From: Limnohabitans sp. 2KL-17
GTDB taxonomy: Bacteria; Pseudomonadota; Gammaproteobacteria; Burkholderiales; Burkholderiaceae_C
Direction: 5' to 3'
DNA: 64,000 bases
Assembly: GCF_003063415.1 (NCBI RefSeq)
Contig: NZ_NESK01000002.1
Coordinates: 1 to 64,000, forward strand
In this document: in pieces, positions 51,568 to 61,622 of the stretch
How the letters are laid out: each line of letters starts with the position of its first letter
Position numbering within the stretch: the stretch's first letter is position 1
Program-made: the position numbers and the translations under genes
Notes under the pieces: model-generated
Seen by the model: only the letters and a program-made list of their open reading frames with translations
Told to the model about the DNA's origin: nothing
Database searches by the model: none

Positions 51568-52530
51568 ATGAACGACAACACAACACCAAGCAGTTTGACC
51601 GTTTACCAATTTGCGGGCTTGCAAACAGGTCCCAAGTTGATCGTTCTTGGGGCCGTGCATGGCAACGAGACTTGTGGAGCTGTTGCCATTCAGAAAATCC
51701 GCCAAGACATAGAAGCAGGAATGCTTTCCATTGAAAGGGGAGCACTGACGTTGATTCCCATTACCAATCCGCTTGCCTATCAAAATGGACGGCGTGAGGG
51801 TCAGCGCAATTTGAATCGGAATATGCAAGTCACTGCAACGCCACAGGACTTTGAAGACCACGTCTGCAACGTGCTTTGTCCGATGCTCGCAGCTCACGAT
51901 GTGCTTTTGGATCTTCACTCATTTCACACGCCGGGCATCCCCTTTGCCATGATTGGACCGCCCAATAACGATGGTGAGTTGGAGGCGTTTGCCCGTGCGG
52001 ATGAAGAAGAAGATTTCGTGCGGAGCCTGGGTGTTCATCGATTTGTCGAAGGCTGGCTGGATACCTACGCCAAGGGCGTGCATGAACGCCAAGTTCGTGG
52101 CGTGGATGCCAACATCAATTACGGCATGGGTACAACTGAAACCATGAGGCGTATGGGCGGCATTGGCATCACATTGGAATGTGGTCAGCACGAAGACACT
52201 GCAGCGCCAGAGCTTGCCTATGCTGCCATCTGCAAGGCCTTAGTGCATCTGGGCATGACATCCAGTGGAGCACCTTCTGAACCACGAAGTCCTCACCAAG
52301 TGATCAATATGTATCGCGTTGTGGACCGTTTGCATCCCGACGATCAATTTTGTCGTGAATGGCGAAGTTTTGAAGTCGTCAAGCAGGGCGACTTGATTGC
52401 TCATCGCAAGGATGGCACAGGGCTATTTGCCGATCAAGACGGTTGGATTGTGTTCCCTAACCCTAGCGCACAGGTTGATCAGGAATGGTTCTATCTTGCA
52501 AAAGCTTCCAGCCGACTGAGTATTGATTGA
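51568..52530 (+). CDS. M14-type succinylglutamate desuccinylase/aspartoacylase family protein
   Basis: A 320-residue predicted metallohydrolase. It has the AstE/aspartoacylase pattern HGNET (His and Glu), ITNPLAYQNGRREGQRNLNRN, DLHSFHTPGIP (third His) and LECGQHED (catalytic Glu). It follows the hisI paralogue by 12 nt. Members of this family sometimes appear in Zur regulons. Substrate and metal are unknown. A role in releasing a metal-binding small molecule or amino acid is only a guess. Confidence 0.85.
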   Translation: MNDNTTPSSLTVYQFAGLQTGPKLIVLGAVHGNETCGAVAIQKIRQDIEAGMLSIERGALTLIPITNPLAYQNGRREGQRNLNRNMQVTATPQDFEDHVCNVLCPMLAAHDVLLDLHSFHTPGIPFAMIGPPNNDGELEAFARADEEEDFVRSLGVHRFVEGWLDTYAKGVHERQVRGVDANINYGMGTTETMRRMGGIGITLECGQHEDTAAPELAYAAICKALVHLGMTSSGAPSEPRSPHQVINMYRVVDRLHPDDQFCREWRSFEVVKQGDLIAHRKDGTGLFADQDGWIVFPNPSAQVDQEWFYLAKASSRLSID

Positions 52531-52565
52531 TAACCTGGTCCTCACTGATTGATTGTGAAATTTAA

Positions 52566-53327
52566 ATGCCTTTGATCCTGCAAATTTTGATGGCTTGTCT
52601 GCTCGGGGGGGTGCTGAGTTTATTGGCTGCTTTCCTGGTGATGTTTGGCCTTCCTAAGAAATGGTTGTCCTATGCGGTCAGCTTTTCTACTGGGGTACTT
52701 CTTGCAACTTCCATGCTGCATTTGCTGCCTGAGGCCTTGAGTTCTGGATTGACACCACAAGAGGTGTTCCCTGTTTTACTGGCCAGCGTTTTAGGTTTTT
52801 TTGTTTTAGAAAAACTGGCCATCTGGCGTCACTCGCATCATGATGCGGACGATAGTCATCTGGAAATAAGTTCGAAGGTGCACACTTCAGGGCATCATCA
52901 CGGGGATGCAGGCGTGTTGGGAATTTTGATCGGTGATGGATTTCACAATTTCACGGATGGCGTCCTGATCGCCGCTGCTTTTCTGACAGATCCGGCAATA
53001 GGATGGGCAACCACACTGGCGGTTATTGCGCACGAGATTCCCCAGGAGGCTGGCGACTTTGCAATATTGCTTGCTTCTGGCTGGGAGCGTAAAAAAGCAC
53101 TGTTTTGGAATGGCGTTTCTAGTTTGGCATCTGTAGCTGGCGGCATCATTGCGTATTTTTCGCTCGAGCACACTGAAGCGTGGATTCCCTATATTGTGAT
53201 AATTGCTGCAGCCAGCTTCATCTACATTGCCATTGCTGATTTGCTGCCCAGGCTCAAGTTTGAATTTCAGGGGCTAGGGTGGCATTCACTTTGTATTTTG
53301 ATGGGCATTTCCATAACATTGCTTTGA
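52566..53327 (+). CDS. ZIP-family metal transporter
   Basis: A 253-residue transporter with about eight segments. The metal-site motifs of segments IV and V are present: LIGDGFHNFTDGVL and AHEIPQEAGDFAILL. A His-rich loop (HSHHDADDSH...HTSGHHHGD) lies between segments III and IV. It should import zinc (or a related divalent ion) into the cytoplasm. It follows the M14 gene by 35 nt. Confidence 0.93.
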   Translation: MPLILQILMACLLGGVLSLLAAFLVMFGLPKKWLSYAVSFSTGVLLATSMLHLLPEALSSGLTPQEVFPVLLASVLGFFVLEKLAIWRHSHHDADDSHLEISSKVHTSGHHHGDAGVLGILIGDGFHNFTDGVLIAAAFLTDPAIGWATTLAVIAHEIPQEAGDFAILLASGWERKKALFWNGVSSLASVAGGIIAYFSLEHTEAWIPYIVIIAAASFIYIAIADLLPRLKFEFQGLGWHSLCILMGISITLL

Positions 53328-53351
53328 ATATTTTATTGTTGGAGAAAACTG

Positions 53352-53846
53352 GTGAAAAAAATCTTTTTGACTTATCTGATGTTGATCTTTTTAAGTTCAG
53401 TTGCCTATGCCCATGGAAAAAAACATGTTCATGGTGAAGGCCGTTTGGATGTGGCTGTTGATAAAGGAAATTTAAGCTTGAATTTAGAACTTCCGCTTGA
53501 CGTAGCTGTTGGCTTTGAGAGGAAGCCAAAGAATGACAAAGAAAAAGCCACACTTGAAGCAGCAGGAAAAATACTACAAGATGCGGGTTTGTTATGGGTA
53601 GTCAATCCAAGTGCAGGATGCCAACTTATATCAGCTCAAGTAGGCCTGCCTAAGTTTGATGGAGGACACGCAGACATTGATGCAAGTTATGCCTACCGAT
53701 GCGCCAATCCGTCAGAGCTAAAGACGATTGAGACAAGCCTCTTCAAGTCATTCAAAAGGATGTATCGACTTGAAGTCCAGCATGTTGGTCTCAAAAGTCA
53801 AGGTGCTGTTCGCTTGACACCTAAAAATCCTGTATTGAGTTGGTGA
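53352..53846 (+). CDS. DUF2796 (ZrgA-like) periplasmic zinc-binding protein
   Basis: A 164-residue secreted protein. The GTG start has GGAG seven bases upstream. The signal peptide ends near AYA (about 20), followed at once by the metal-binding HGKKHVHGEG and ELPLDVAVGFERKPKNDKEK. This is the DUF2796 pattern of Vibrio ZrgA, a Zur-controlled zinc uptake component. The companion ABC genes zrgBCDE are not present. It is the last gene of the metal cluster and its codons are AT-richer than those of the purine genes. Confidence 0.88.
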   Translation: MKKIFLTYLMLIFLSSVAYAHGKKHVHGEGRLDVAVDKGNLSLNLELPLDVAVGFERKPKNDKEKATLEAAGKILQDAGLLWVVNPSAGCQLISAQVGLPKFDGGHADIDASYAYRCANPSELKTIETSLFKSFKRMYRLEVQHVGLKSQGAVRLTPKNPVLSW

Positions 53847-54001
53847 ACCAGATGACCAAGCCAGGGAGCTTCATAGAGCTCTAATTTTGAATGTCTATTT
53901 CAGTAGTGGGTGTGACGGTCATAAGAAATGACTTGCCAATGACTGAATATAAAAAGCGCAAACTTGATCCGCTGATGTCCTAAAGGGAGGTTATAGCCAG
54001 G

Positions 54002-55405
54002 TCAGTTCACACTCAGAGTCAGCTGCAAAGCCAGTTGGTTGTGCCGCTCGATCAGCGGTCCCATGTCCACCGTGGTGATTTTTCCTTGGCGCACGACCAC
54101 ACGCCCATTCACGATTGTGTAGTCGGCGTTGTCACTGGCGCACAGCAGCAGGGCGCCCACCGGGTCGTGTACCGCGCCGCCCGCCATGCTCAGCGTGTCG
54201 GTGCGAAACATCGCCACGTCGGCGCAATAGCCCTCCTTGATTTGCCCCAGCTCTTGGGCCCGGCCCAGCACCTGCGCGCCACCGCGCGTGGCCAGGCGCA
54301 AAGCGTCGCGGGGTGTCATGTCGGCAGGGCCGCGGTCACACCCGAACGGTTCCAGCGCTTTGCCCACACGCGCCAGCAGCATGGCTTGGCGGGCTTCGTT
54401 CAGCAGGTGGGCTGCATCGTTGCTGGCGCTGCCATCCACACCCAAGCCGATGGGCACGCCCGCGTCGAGCATTTTGCGCAGGGGCAGGATGCCGCTGGCC
54501 AGGCGCATGTTGCTGCACGGGCAGTGGGCAATGCCGGTGCGGGTTTTGGCAAATAGGTAGGCGCCCTCGTCGTCGAGCTTCACGCAGTGGGCGTGCCACA
54601 CGTCTTCGCCCACCCAGCCCAGGTCTTGCGCGTATTGCGCAGGCGTGCAGTTGAACTTTTCTTTTGTGTAGGCCACGTCGTGGTCGTTTTCGGCCAAGTG
54701 CGTGTGCAGACGCACACCGTAGGAGCGGGCCAATTTGGCCGCTTCGCGCATCAGGTCCTGGCTCACGCTGAAGGGCGAGCAGGGCGCCACGGCCACATGC
54801 GTCATGGCGCCAAAGCGGGCGTCGTGCCAGGTCTCGATCAAGCGTTGGGTTTCCCTGAGGATGGCGGGCTCTGTTTCGACCAGGCTGTCGGGCGGCAGAC
54901 CGCCTTGCGACTCGCCCACGCTCATGCTGCCGCGGGTGGCGGTAAAGCGCATGCCCATGCTTCGCGCTGCTTCGATGCTGTCGTCCAGCCGCACGCCGTT
55001 CGGGTAAATGTAGAGGTGGTCAGAGCTGGTGGTGCAGCCGCTCAGCAGCAATTCGGCCATGGCCACCTGCGTGGACACCCGCACCATTTCGGGCGTGAGG
55101 CCTGCCCAAATCGGGTAGAGCCCCTTGAGCCAGCTGAACAGCTCGGCGTTTTGCACGGCTGGAATCGCCCGTGTGAGGGACTGGAACATGTGGTGGTGTG
55201 TGTTGACCAGGCCCGGCACCACCACATGGCAGCGGGCATCGATGACTTCGTCCACCTCTGCGGCCAACATGTCCGTGGCTTCGCCGGCCGGGATGATGCG
55301 TTCAATGCGACCACCTCGGATCAACAGCGAAGCATCTTTGAGTTCTGTGTGGGCATCGTCTTGCGTGGCGATGCAGCGGGCGCGGTGGATGAGCAGGGTG
55401 GTCAT
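54002..55405 (-). CDS. 8-oxoguanine deaminase (amidohydrolase family)
   Basis: A 467-residue member of the guanine deaminase/hydroxydechloroatrazine hydrolase group. Metal motifs are NTHHHMFQS, HTHLAEND, WHAHCVKLDD and VDGSASNDA. The sequence corresponds most closely to the 8-oxoguanine deaminase branch, which converts 8-oxoguanine to urate and ammonia. That fits with PuuD and UraH elsewhere in the window. It lies on the minus strand after LysR (126-nt gap). A 3' fragment of a related gene is at 37213. Confidence 0.88.
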   Translation of the reverse strand: MTTLLIHRARCIATQDDAHTELKDASLLIRGGRIERIIPAGEATDMLAAEVDEVIDARCHVVVPGLVNTHHHMFQSLTRAIPAVQNAELFSWLKGLYPIWAGLTPEMVRVSTQVAMAELLLSGCTTSSDHLYIYPNGVRLDDSIEAARSMGMRFTATRGSMSVGESQGGLPPDSLVETEPAILRETQRLIETWHDARFGAMTHVAVAPCSPFSVSQDLMREAAKLARSYGVRLHTHLAENDHDVAYTKEKFNCTPAQYAQDLGWVGEDVWHAHCVKLDDEGAYLFAKTRTGIAHCPCSNMRLASGILPLRKMLDAGVPIGLGVDGSASNDAAHLLNEARQAMLLARVGKALEPFGCDRGPADMTPRDALRLATRGGAQVLGRAQELGQIKEGYCADVAMFRTDTLSMAGGAVHDPVGALLLCASDNADYTIVNGRVVVRQGKITTVDMGPLIERHNQLALQLTLSVN

Positions 55406-55531
55406 GAAATTGTCTTGTTGGGCAATGAATCAAACGTATGAAAAAGTTGCGACTGAATCCCCCGGGCTTCAGAACAATAAGGGCTTGGGGTGTGCAACGC
55501 GTTGCGGGGCATTCCGGGCTGTGCTGGTGAT

Positions 55532-56440
55532 TCAGCCTTGCAACCAGTAGCCCGGTTGGGCGTAGATTTTCTTCAAGTGCTCGATGAAAAACCGCACCTT
55601 GGCGGGCAGGTGTTTTTGCTGCGCATAGACCGCCAGGATGTCGTAGGCGGGCAGGGCGAACTCGTCCAGCACCGTCACCAGTTCGCCGTTTTGCAGTTGT
55701 TTTTGAATCTCCCAGGTGGAGCGCCAGCCCAGACCCAGGCCTTCGCTGACCCAGCGGTGCAGCAACTCGCCGTCATTGCAGTCCAGGTTGCCTTCGGCTT
55801 TGACGGTGACGGTTTTGCCGTCTTTTTGAAAGTACCAGCCGCGTTGCTGTCCGCCTTGCAAATTGAACGCCAGGCAGTTGTGCTGGCGCAGGTCTTCCAG
55901 AGTCTTGGGTTTGCCGCGGCGGCGAAAGTAAGCTGGTGTGCCGCACACCACACGCTGGTTGGTGGCCAGGTGAATGGCTACGAAGTTGGGGTCGATCTGC
56001 CCCCCGATGCGCAGTCCCAGGTCATAACCTTCGCGCACCAGGTCGACCACGCGGTCGGTCAGGTTGAACGAAATTTGCACTTGCGGGTTGGCCTTGAGGA
56101 ACGCGCTGGCGTGGGGTGCCACATGCAGTCGCCCAAACGCAGCGGGGGCCGACACGATCAGGTGACCGCTGGCGCGCTGGTGCTGTGATGACACGGCACG
56201 CTCGGCCTCGTTCCAGCGCGCGAGCAACTGGCGGCATTCGTCCAGGTAGCTGGCGCCCTGGTCGGTCAGCGTCAGCCGGCGGGTGGTTCGGATCACCAGT
56301 TGTGTGCCCAGGCGCTGCTCCAGAGCGTCTAGACGGCGCCCCATCATCACGGGCGTCACGCCCTCGGCCAGGGCCGCAGCGGCGAGACTGCCATGGGCCA
56401 TGACTTGCACAAATGCATCAATTTCCTTGAAGCGGTCCAT
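55532..56440 (-). CDS. LysR-family regulator, divergent from gcl
   Basis: A 302-residue regulator with an N-terminal helix-turn-helix (MDRFKEIDAFVQVMAHGSLAAAALAEGVTPVMMGRRLDALEQ) and a LysR substrate-binding domain. It reads away from gcl-hyi-glxR-ttuD, with a 124-bp gap that holds a CGATAC-N5-GTATCG palindrome, a LysR-type site. It is the most likely activator of glyoxylate assimilation, with a glyoxylate-like effector. Confidence 0.92.
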   Translation of the reverse strand: MDRFKEIDAFVQVMAHGSLAAAALAEGVTPVMMGRRLDALEQRLGTQLVIRTTRRLTLTDQGASYLDECRQLLARWNEAERAVSSQHQRASGHLIVSAPAAFGRLHVAPHASAFLKANPQVQISFNLTDRVVDLVREGYDLGLRIGGQIDPNFVAIHLATNQRVVCGTPAYFRRRGKPKTLEDLRQHNCLAFNLQGGQQRGWYFQKDGKTVTVKAEGNLDCNDGELLHRWVSEGLGLGWRSTWEIQKQLQNGELVTVLDEFALPAYDILAVYAQQKHLPAKVRFFIEHLKKIYAQPGYWLQG

Positions 56441-56458
56441 CGCGGTCTCCGGTTAATC

Positions 56459-56475
56459 CGATACGTGGAGTATCG
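56459..56475. promoter_or_regulatory. LysR-type operator between lysR and gcl
   Basis: CGATAC-N5-GTATCG is a perfect 6-bp inverted repeat with five-base spacer. It lies 18 nt from the lysR start and about 90 nt upstream of gcl. It fits the T-N11-A type of LysR site. Confidence 0.6.
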
Positions 56476-56564
56476 AATGAAAGTACCCCCAATGCAATTC
56501 CCAAACCGCACAGGGGTCCATAGCATCGGGTTCAGTTTGATTCAACTTTGCACAAGGAAACCCG

Positions 56565-58355
56565 ATGACCCGCATGACCGCTGTTGAAGCCGCACTTTGT
56601 GTGATGGAAAAAGAAGGCATTACGCAAGCCTTTGGTGTGCCGGGGGCGGCCATCAACCCGATGTATGCCGCACTGCGCAAACGCGGCCAGATTGCCCATG
56701 TGCTGGCCCGGCACGTCGAGGGTGCATCGCACATGGCCGAGGGTTACACCCGTGCTCGGGCGGGCCAGATTGGCGTGTGCATTGGCACATCGGGCCCTGC
56801 CGGAACCGACATGATCACGGGTTTGTATTCGGCCATCGCCGACAGCATTCCGATCCTGTGCATCACCGGGCAGGCGCCTCGGGCGCGTTTGTACAAGGAA
56901 GACTTTCAGGCGGTGGACATCGAAAGCATTGCCAAGCCCGTGACCAAGTGGTCGGTGACTGTGCGCGAACCGGCCCAGGTGCCTTGGACATTCCAGCAGG
57001 CTTTTCACCTGATGCGCTCAGGCCGCCCGGGCCCCGTTTTGATCGACCTGCCGATAGATGTGCAACTGGCCGAGATCGAATTTGACATCGACACCTACAC
57101 GCCCTTGCCCGTATACAAGCCGGTTGCCAGCCTGGCCCAGGTCAACAAGGCGCTGGACATGCTGATGAGCGCTGACAAACCGCTGATCGTGGCCGGTGGC
57201 GGCATCATCAATGCCGACGCCAGCGACTTGCTGGTGGAATTGGCCGAGCTCACAGGCATTCCGGTCATTCCCACACTGATGGGCTGGGGCAGCATTCCCG
57301 ATGACCACCCCCTGATGGCCGGCATGTGTGGCCTGCAAACCAGCCACCGCTATGGCAATGCCAGCATGCTGGCCAGTGATTTTGTGCTGGGCATTGGCAA
57401 CCGCTGGGCCAACCGCCACACCGGCTCGGTGGACGTCTACACCCAGGGTCGCCGCTTTGTGCATGTGGACATCGAACCCACCCAGATTGGCCGTGTGTTC
57501 ATGCCCGACTACGGCATCGTGTCGGACGCCAAGGCAGCCCTGGCCTTGTTTGTGCAGGTGGCGCGCGAGCGGCGCGCAGCAGGCACCTTGCGCGATTACT
57601 CGGAATGGGCAGAGCGTTGCGCCGAGCGAAAGCGCCTGATGCTGCGCAAGAGCCATTACACCGAGACCCCGATCAAGCCCATGCGTGTTTATGAAGAGAT
57701 GAACAAGGCCTTCGGTCGCGATGCGATTTATGTCAGCACCATTGGCTTATCGCAGATCGCGGGGGCGCAATTTCTGAATGTTTTCGGCCCACGGCAGTGG
57801 ATCAACTGTGGGCAGGCTGGGCCGTTGGGCTGGACGATTCCGGCGGCGCTGGGTGTGGTGGCTTCAGACCCCACGCGCACGGTGGTGGGTTTGTCGGGTG
57901 ACTACGACTTCCAGTTTTTGATCGAAGAGCTGGCGGTGGGCGCGCAATTTGGTTTGCCTTACGTGCATGTGCTGGTGAACAACAGCTATCTGGGCCTGAT
58001 TCGGCAGGCGCAGCGCCAGTTCGACATGGACTATTGCGTGCAATTGGCGTTTGACAACCAGAACGTGGACGACCCCGCCTTGAAGGGTTTTGGCGTGGAC
58101 CACCATGCGGTGGTGCAGGGTTTGGGTTGCAAAGCGTTGCGTGTGACCGACCCGGAAAAAATTCACGAGGCACTGGTCCAGGCTCAGGCCATGGCGCAGC
58201 AGTTCCGTGTGCCGGTGGTGGTCGAGGTGATTTTGGAAAAAGTGACCAACGTGGCCATGGGCACCGAGATCGACCGCATCAATGAATTCGAAGCGGTGGA
58301 CTGCCGACACCCTGAAGGCCTGAAGGGGTTGGAGTTGGCGGGTTTGCTGGAATGA
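56565..58355 (+). CDS. gcl: glyoxylate carboligase (tartronate-semialdehyde synthase)
   Basis: A 596-residue ThDP enzyme that joins two glyoxylates to tartronate semialdehyde and CO2. The defining Val51 is present ([10 protein letters not shown]), where other ThDP enzymes have Glu. The ThDP motif GDYDFQ...NN is at about 445-475. A central FAD-binding region is present. AAGGA precedes the start. It is the first of four genes that turn the glyoxylate from ureidoglycolate into phosphoglycerate. Confidence 0.97.
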   Translation: MTRMTAVEAALCVMEKEGITQAFGVPGAAINPMYAALRKRGQIAHVLARHVEGASHMAEGYTRARAGQIGVCIGTSGPAGTDMITGLYSAIADSIPILCITGQAPRARLYKEDFQAVDIESIAKPVTKWSVTVREPAQVPWTFQQAFHLMRSGRPGPVLIDLPIDVQLAEIEFDIDTYTPLPVYKPVASLAQVNKALDMLMSADKPLIVAGGGIINADASDLLVELAELTGIPVIPTLMGWGSIPDDHPLMAGMCGLQTSHRYGNASMLASDFVLGIGNRWANRHTGSVDVYTQGRRFVHVDIEPTQIGRVFMPDYGIVSDAKAALALFVQVARERRAAGTLRDYSEWAERCAERKRLMLRKSHYTETPIKPMRVYEEMNKAFGRDAIYVSTIGLSQIAGAQFLNVFGPRQWINCGQAGPLGWTIPAALGVVASDPTRTVVGLSGDYDFQFLIEELAVGAQFGLPYVHVLVNNSYLGLIRQAQRQFDMDYCVQLAFDNQNVDDPALKGFGVDHHAVVQGLGCKALRVTDPEKIHEALVQAQAMAQQFRVPVVVEVILEKVTNVAMGTEIDRINEFEAVDCRHPEGLKGLELAGLLE

Positions 58356-58380
58356 TTTTTCGAACGTCAGGAGTTTTTTG

Positions 58381-59193
58381 ATGCCACGTTTTTCTGCCAA
58401 TTTGTCGATGCTTTTCACCGAGCTGCCTTTTCTTGACCGTTTTGACAGCGCTGCACGGGCTGGGTTTGAGGCGGTGGAGTTTTTGTTTCCCTACGACCAC
58501 CCTGCCGAAGAAGTGGCCAAGGCCATCAAAGACAGCGCGGTGAGTCTGGTGCTGCACAACTTGCCGGCGGGTAAATGGGCTGAAGGTGAGCGAGGTATTG
58601 CCTGCCACCCTGACCGGGTGCCCGAGTTTTGTGAGGGCTTGAAACGCGCGGTGGACTATGCGCGTGTGCTGGGTATGCCACAGGTCAATTGCCTGGCGGG
58701 CATTTTGCCAACGGGCGTGGACTCGACACTGGCCCGTGCCACGCTGGTGAGCAACTTGCGCCAAGCGGCTGCCACGCTCGGGCGCAAAGGGGTCCGGCTG
58801 CTGATGGAGCCCATCAACACCTTTGACATACCTGGATCTTTTGTCAACCGCACGGCGCAGGCCTTGCAGATCATGGACGACGTGGATTCGGACAACCTGT
58901 ACCTGCAATATGACATTTACCACGCGCAGCGCATGGAGGGTGAGCTTTCAGCCACCCTGCAAAAGCACCTGGCCCGCATCGCCCATGTGCAGATCGCAGA
59001 CAACCCCGGGCGGCATGAACCCGGCACAGGCGAAATCCATTACCCGCACATTTTCAAGTGGCTCGATGCGATCGGCTACACCGGTTGGGTGGGCTGCGAA
59101 TACAAACCCCGAGACGCCCAGCCAGGCGGCACCGAAGCCGGATTGGGCTGGATGCATGAGCTGACTGCGAAGGCGCAGGCTGTCGCGGTCTGA
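58381..59193 (+). CDS. hyi: hydroxypyruvate isomerase
   Basis: A 270-residue TIM-barrel enzyme that interconverts hydroxypyruvate and tartronate semialdehyde. Start PRFSANLSMLFTELPFLDRF is typical, and the metal-site Glu residues are in LLMEPINTFDIPGSF and GCEYKP. CAGGAG lies seven bases before ATG. It stands 25 nt after gcl. Confidence 0.95.
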   Translation: MPRFSANLSMLFTELPFLDRFDSAARAGFEAVEFLFPYDHPAEEVAKAIKDSAVSLVLHNLPAGKWAEGERGIACHPDRVPEFCEGLKRAVDYARVLGMPQVNCLAGILPTGVDSTLARATLVSNLRQAAATLGRKGVRLLMEPINTFDIPGSFVNRTAQALQIMDDVDSDNLYLQYDIYHAQRMEGELSATLQKHLARIAHVQIADNPGRHEPGTGEIHYPHIFKWLDAIGYTGWVGCEYKPRDAQPGGTEAGLGWMHELTAKAQAVAV

Positions 59194-59229
59194 TGGCCGA
59201 ATTCCATCCAATCAACACAAGGTAAAGAC

Positions 59230-60168
59230 ATGACCAAAAGTGGCATGAAAGTGGGCTTCATTGGCCTGGGCATCATGGGCGCGCCCATGGCCCTGAACCT
59301 GATGAAAGCCGGGCACATGATGTTTGTGCAAACCCGCAGCAAAGTGCCTGCTGAACTGGTGGACGGTGGCGCCACGCTGTGTACCAGCGCTGAAGAGGTG
59401 GCCAAGCGGGCCGATGTGATCATCACCATGCTGCCCGACACGTCCAATGTGGAAGATGTGCTTTTTGGTGCGCGTGGGGTGGTGGCGGGTCTGAAGCCGA
59501 CACAAGGCAGCACCGGCCAGCCCAAGCTGGTGATCGACATGAGCTCGATCAGTCCGATGGTCACCAAAAAGATGGCCGAGCGCATCCATTCGCTGGGTGG
59601 CGAATACCTGGACGCCCCGGTTTCGGGCGGCGAAGTGGGGGCCAAGGCGGCCAGCCTGACCATCATGGTAGGGGGGCTTGACAGCAGCTTTGAGCGTGCC
59701 AGGCCCTTGCTGGAGGCTCTGGGCAAAAACATCACGCATGTGGGGGGGCATGGTGACGGGCAAACTACCAAGGTGGCCAATCAGATCATCGTGGCGCTCA
59801 ACATCGAAGCGGTGGCCGAGGCCTTGCTCTTTGCAAGCAAGGCAGGGGCCGATCCGGCCAAGGTGCGCCAGGCCTTGATGGGGGGCTTTGCCGCCAGCCG
59901 GATTCTGGAAGTTCATGGCGAGCGCATGGTCAAACGCAGCTTTAACCCTGGCTTTCGCATTGCCTTGCACCAAAAAGACCTGGGCCTGGCGCTGCAGGGT
60001 GCACGCGAGATGGGTCTGTCTTTGCCGCACACCGCCAGCGCGGCGCAGTTGATGCAGGTGTGTGCAGCGCATGGTCTGGCAGGGCTGGACCATTCAGCGC
60101 TTTGCCGCAGTCTGGAGATCATGGCGGGCCATGACATTGCAGCCGGAGACGTTACCATCTCGGCATGA
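59230..60168 (+). CDS. glxR: tartronate semialdehyde reductase (GlxR/GarR family)
   Basis: A 312-residue beta-hydroxyacid dehydrogenase that reduces tartronate semialdehyde to D-glycerate. It has the Rossmann start GFIGLGIMGAPMA, the substrate motif DAPVSGGEVGAKAASL and the catalytic Lys in KVANQIIV. It starts 36 nt after hyi and overlaps ttuD by four bases. Confidence 0.95.
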   Translation: MTKSGMKVGFIGLGIMGAPMALNLMKAGHMMFVQTRSKVPAELVDGGATLCTSAEEVAKRADVIITMLPDTSNVEDVLFGARGVVAGLKPTQGSTGQPKLVIDMSSISPMVTKKMAERIHSLGGEYLDAPVSGGEVGAKAASLTIMVGGLDSSFERARPLLEALGKNITHVGGHGDGQTTKVANQIIVALNIEAVAEALLFASKAGADPAKVRQALMGGFAASRILEVHGERMVKRSFNPGFRIALHQKDLGLALQGAREMGLSLPHTASAAQLMQVCAAHGLAGLDHSALCRSLEIMAGHDIAAGDVTISA

Positions 60169-61520
60169 ATGCACCGACACCTTTGACGCCGGCCTCTGCG
60201 CTGGTCAATGTGGGCCTTGATCCCCTGCTTTTTTTGCGTCAGCTTTACGATGTGGCCGTGCTGCGGGCCTTGCCTTTGCACAACACCGCTGCCCATTTGC
60301 CAACACCGCCAGACCCAGCCAAAGGCCGCACCCTGGTGCTGGGCGCAGGCAAGGCGGGGGGCGCCATGGCGCAGGCGGTGGAAGCGCTCTGGCCGCAAAA
60401 CGCGCCGCTGTCGGGTCTGGTGGTCACGCGTTATGGCCACACGCCACCCAGGCCTGCGGGCTTGCCCGAGCGCATTGAGGTGGTCGAGGCTTCGCACCCC
60501 GTGCCCGATGCCGCAGGCCTGCACGCGGCCGAGCGCATCTTGGCCCTCACGCAAGGCCTGACGGCAGATGACCTGGTGCTGTGCCTGATTTCTGGCGGTG
60601 GCTCAGCCTTGTTGACCTTGCCTGCCGAGGGCATCAGCCTGCAAGTCAAGCAAGACATCAACCGCCAATTGCTGGCCAGTGGCGCCAACATTGCCGAGAT
60701 GAATTGCCTGCGCAAACACCTCTCACGCATCAAGGGCGGGCGCCTGGCAGCGGCCTGTGCGCCGGCACGTGTGGTCACCCTCACCATCAGCGATGTGCCG
60801 GGCGATGACCCTTCCATCATCGCCAGCGGCCCCACTGTGGCCGATGCCACCAGTTGTGCCGACGCGCTGGCCATCTTGCAGCGCTACGCCATTGCGGTGC
60901 CGCCAGAAGTCGAGCAAGCCTTGCGCTCAGGCGCCTGGGAAACACCCAAACCCGGATCGCCTGTTTTTGCAGGCCATACCGTCCGCATGATCGCCACGCC
61001 CCAGCAGTCGCTGGAGGCCGCAGCGTCTGCCGCTCGCGCGCAGGGGCTGAACGCGTACATCCTGAGCGATGAAATCGAGGGCGAGTCCCGAGAGGTGGGC
61101 AAGGTGCACGCGGCGCTGGCCCGTGCCACCGCCAAGGGTCTGGGGCCCTTTCAGAAACCCTGTGTGATCTTGAGCGGGGGCGAGACCACGGTAACGATCA
61201 AGCCGCAGCCTGCGGGCACGCCCAAAGGGCGCGGTGGCCGGGCGGGCGAGTTTTGTTTGGGGCTGGCGCAGGCCCTGCAAGAACAGCCAGGTGTTTGGGC
61301 GCTGGCAGCGGATACCGATGGCATTGACGGCATTGAAGACAACGCCGGGGCACAAGTGGCGCCTGACACCTTGGTCCGCGCCCAAGTGCTGGGCATGAAA
61401 GTGGATGAGCACCTGCAGCGCAACGATGCTTATGGCTTCTTTGAGCCCTTGGGCGATCTGGTCATCACGGGCCCCACACACACCAATGTGAACGATTTCC
61501 GGGCAATGCTGGTGGTTTGA
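60165..61520 (+). CDS. ttuD: glycerate 2-kinase (TtuD/GckA, MOFRL type)
   Basis: A 451-residue enzyme of the MOFRL family, often annotated as hydroxypyruvate reductase, that in most characterised members phosphorylates D-glycerate to 2-phosphoglycerate. Motifs include GAGKAGGAMAQAVE, LISGGGSALLTLP, MNCLRKHLSRIKGGRLA and LSGGETTVTI, with a MOFRL tail (NDAYGFFEPLGDLVITGPTHTNVND). ATGA overlap with glxR. It completes the glyoxylate route. Confidence 0.93.
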   Translation: MNAPTPLTPASALVNVGLDPLLFLRQLYDVAVLRALPLHNTAAHLPTPPDPAKGRTLVLGAGKAGGAMAQAVEALWPQNAPLSGLVVTRYGHTPPRPAGLPERIEVVEASHPVPDAAGLHAAERILALTQGLTADDLVLCLISGGGSALLTLPAEGISLQVKQDINRQLLASGANIAEMNCLRKHLSRIKGGRLAAACAPARVVTLTISDVPGDDPSIIASGPTVADATSCADALAILQRYAIAVPPEVEQALRSGAWETPKPGSPVFAGHTVRMIATPQQSLEAAASAARAQGLNAYILSDEIEGESREVGKVHAALARATAKGLGPFQKPCVILSGGETTVTIKPQPAGTPKGRGGRAGEFCLGLAQALQEQPGVWALAADTDGIDGIEDNAGAQVAPDTLVRAQVLGMKVDEHLQRNDAYGFFEPLGDLVITGPTHTNVNDFRAMLVV

Positions 61521-61622
61521 TTTTTCCCGGCAAGAGTGACCGTCCGATTTTGTGGGTGTTGATCCCGGTGTTGATGTGTGTCAAAGCTGCTGGCCCGCTG
61601 CTCTGGCACATTCGGCAGCACC

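Noticed and set aside
57110-57117. Fifth GTATAC within gcl
   Set aside because: It is inside coding sequence, lacks the leading TGT context (CCGTATACAAG) and the T-rich flank, so it is not counted as an operator.
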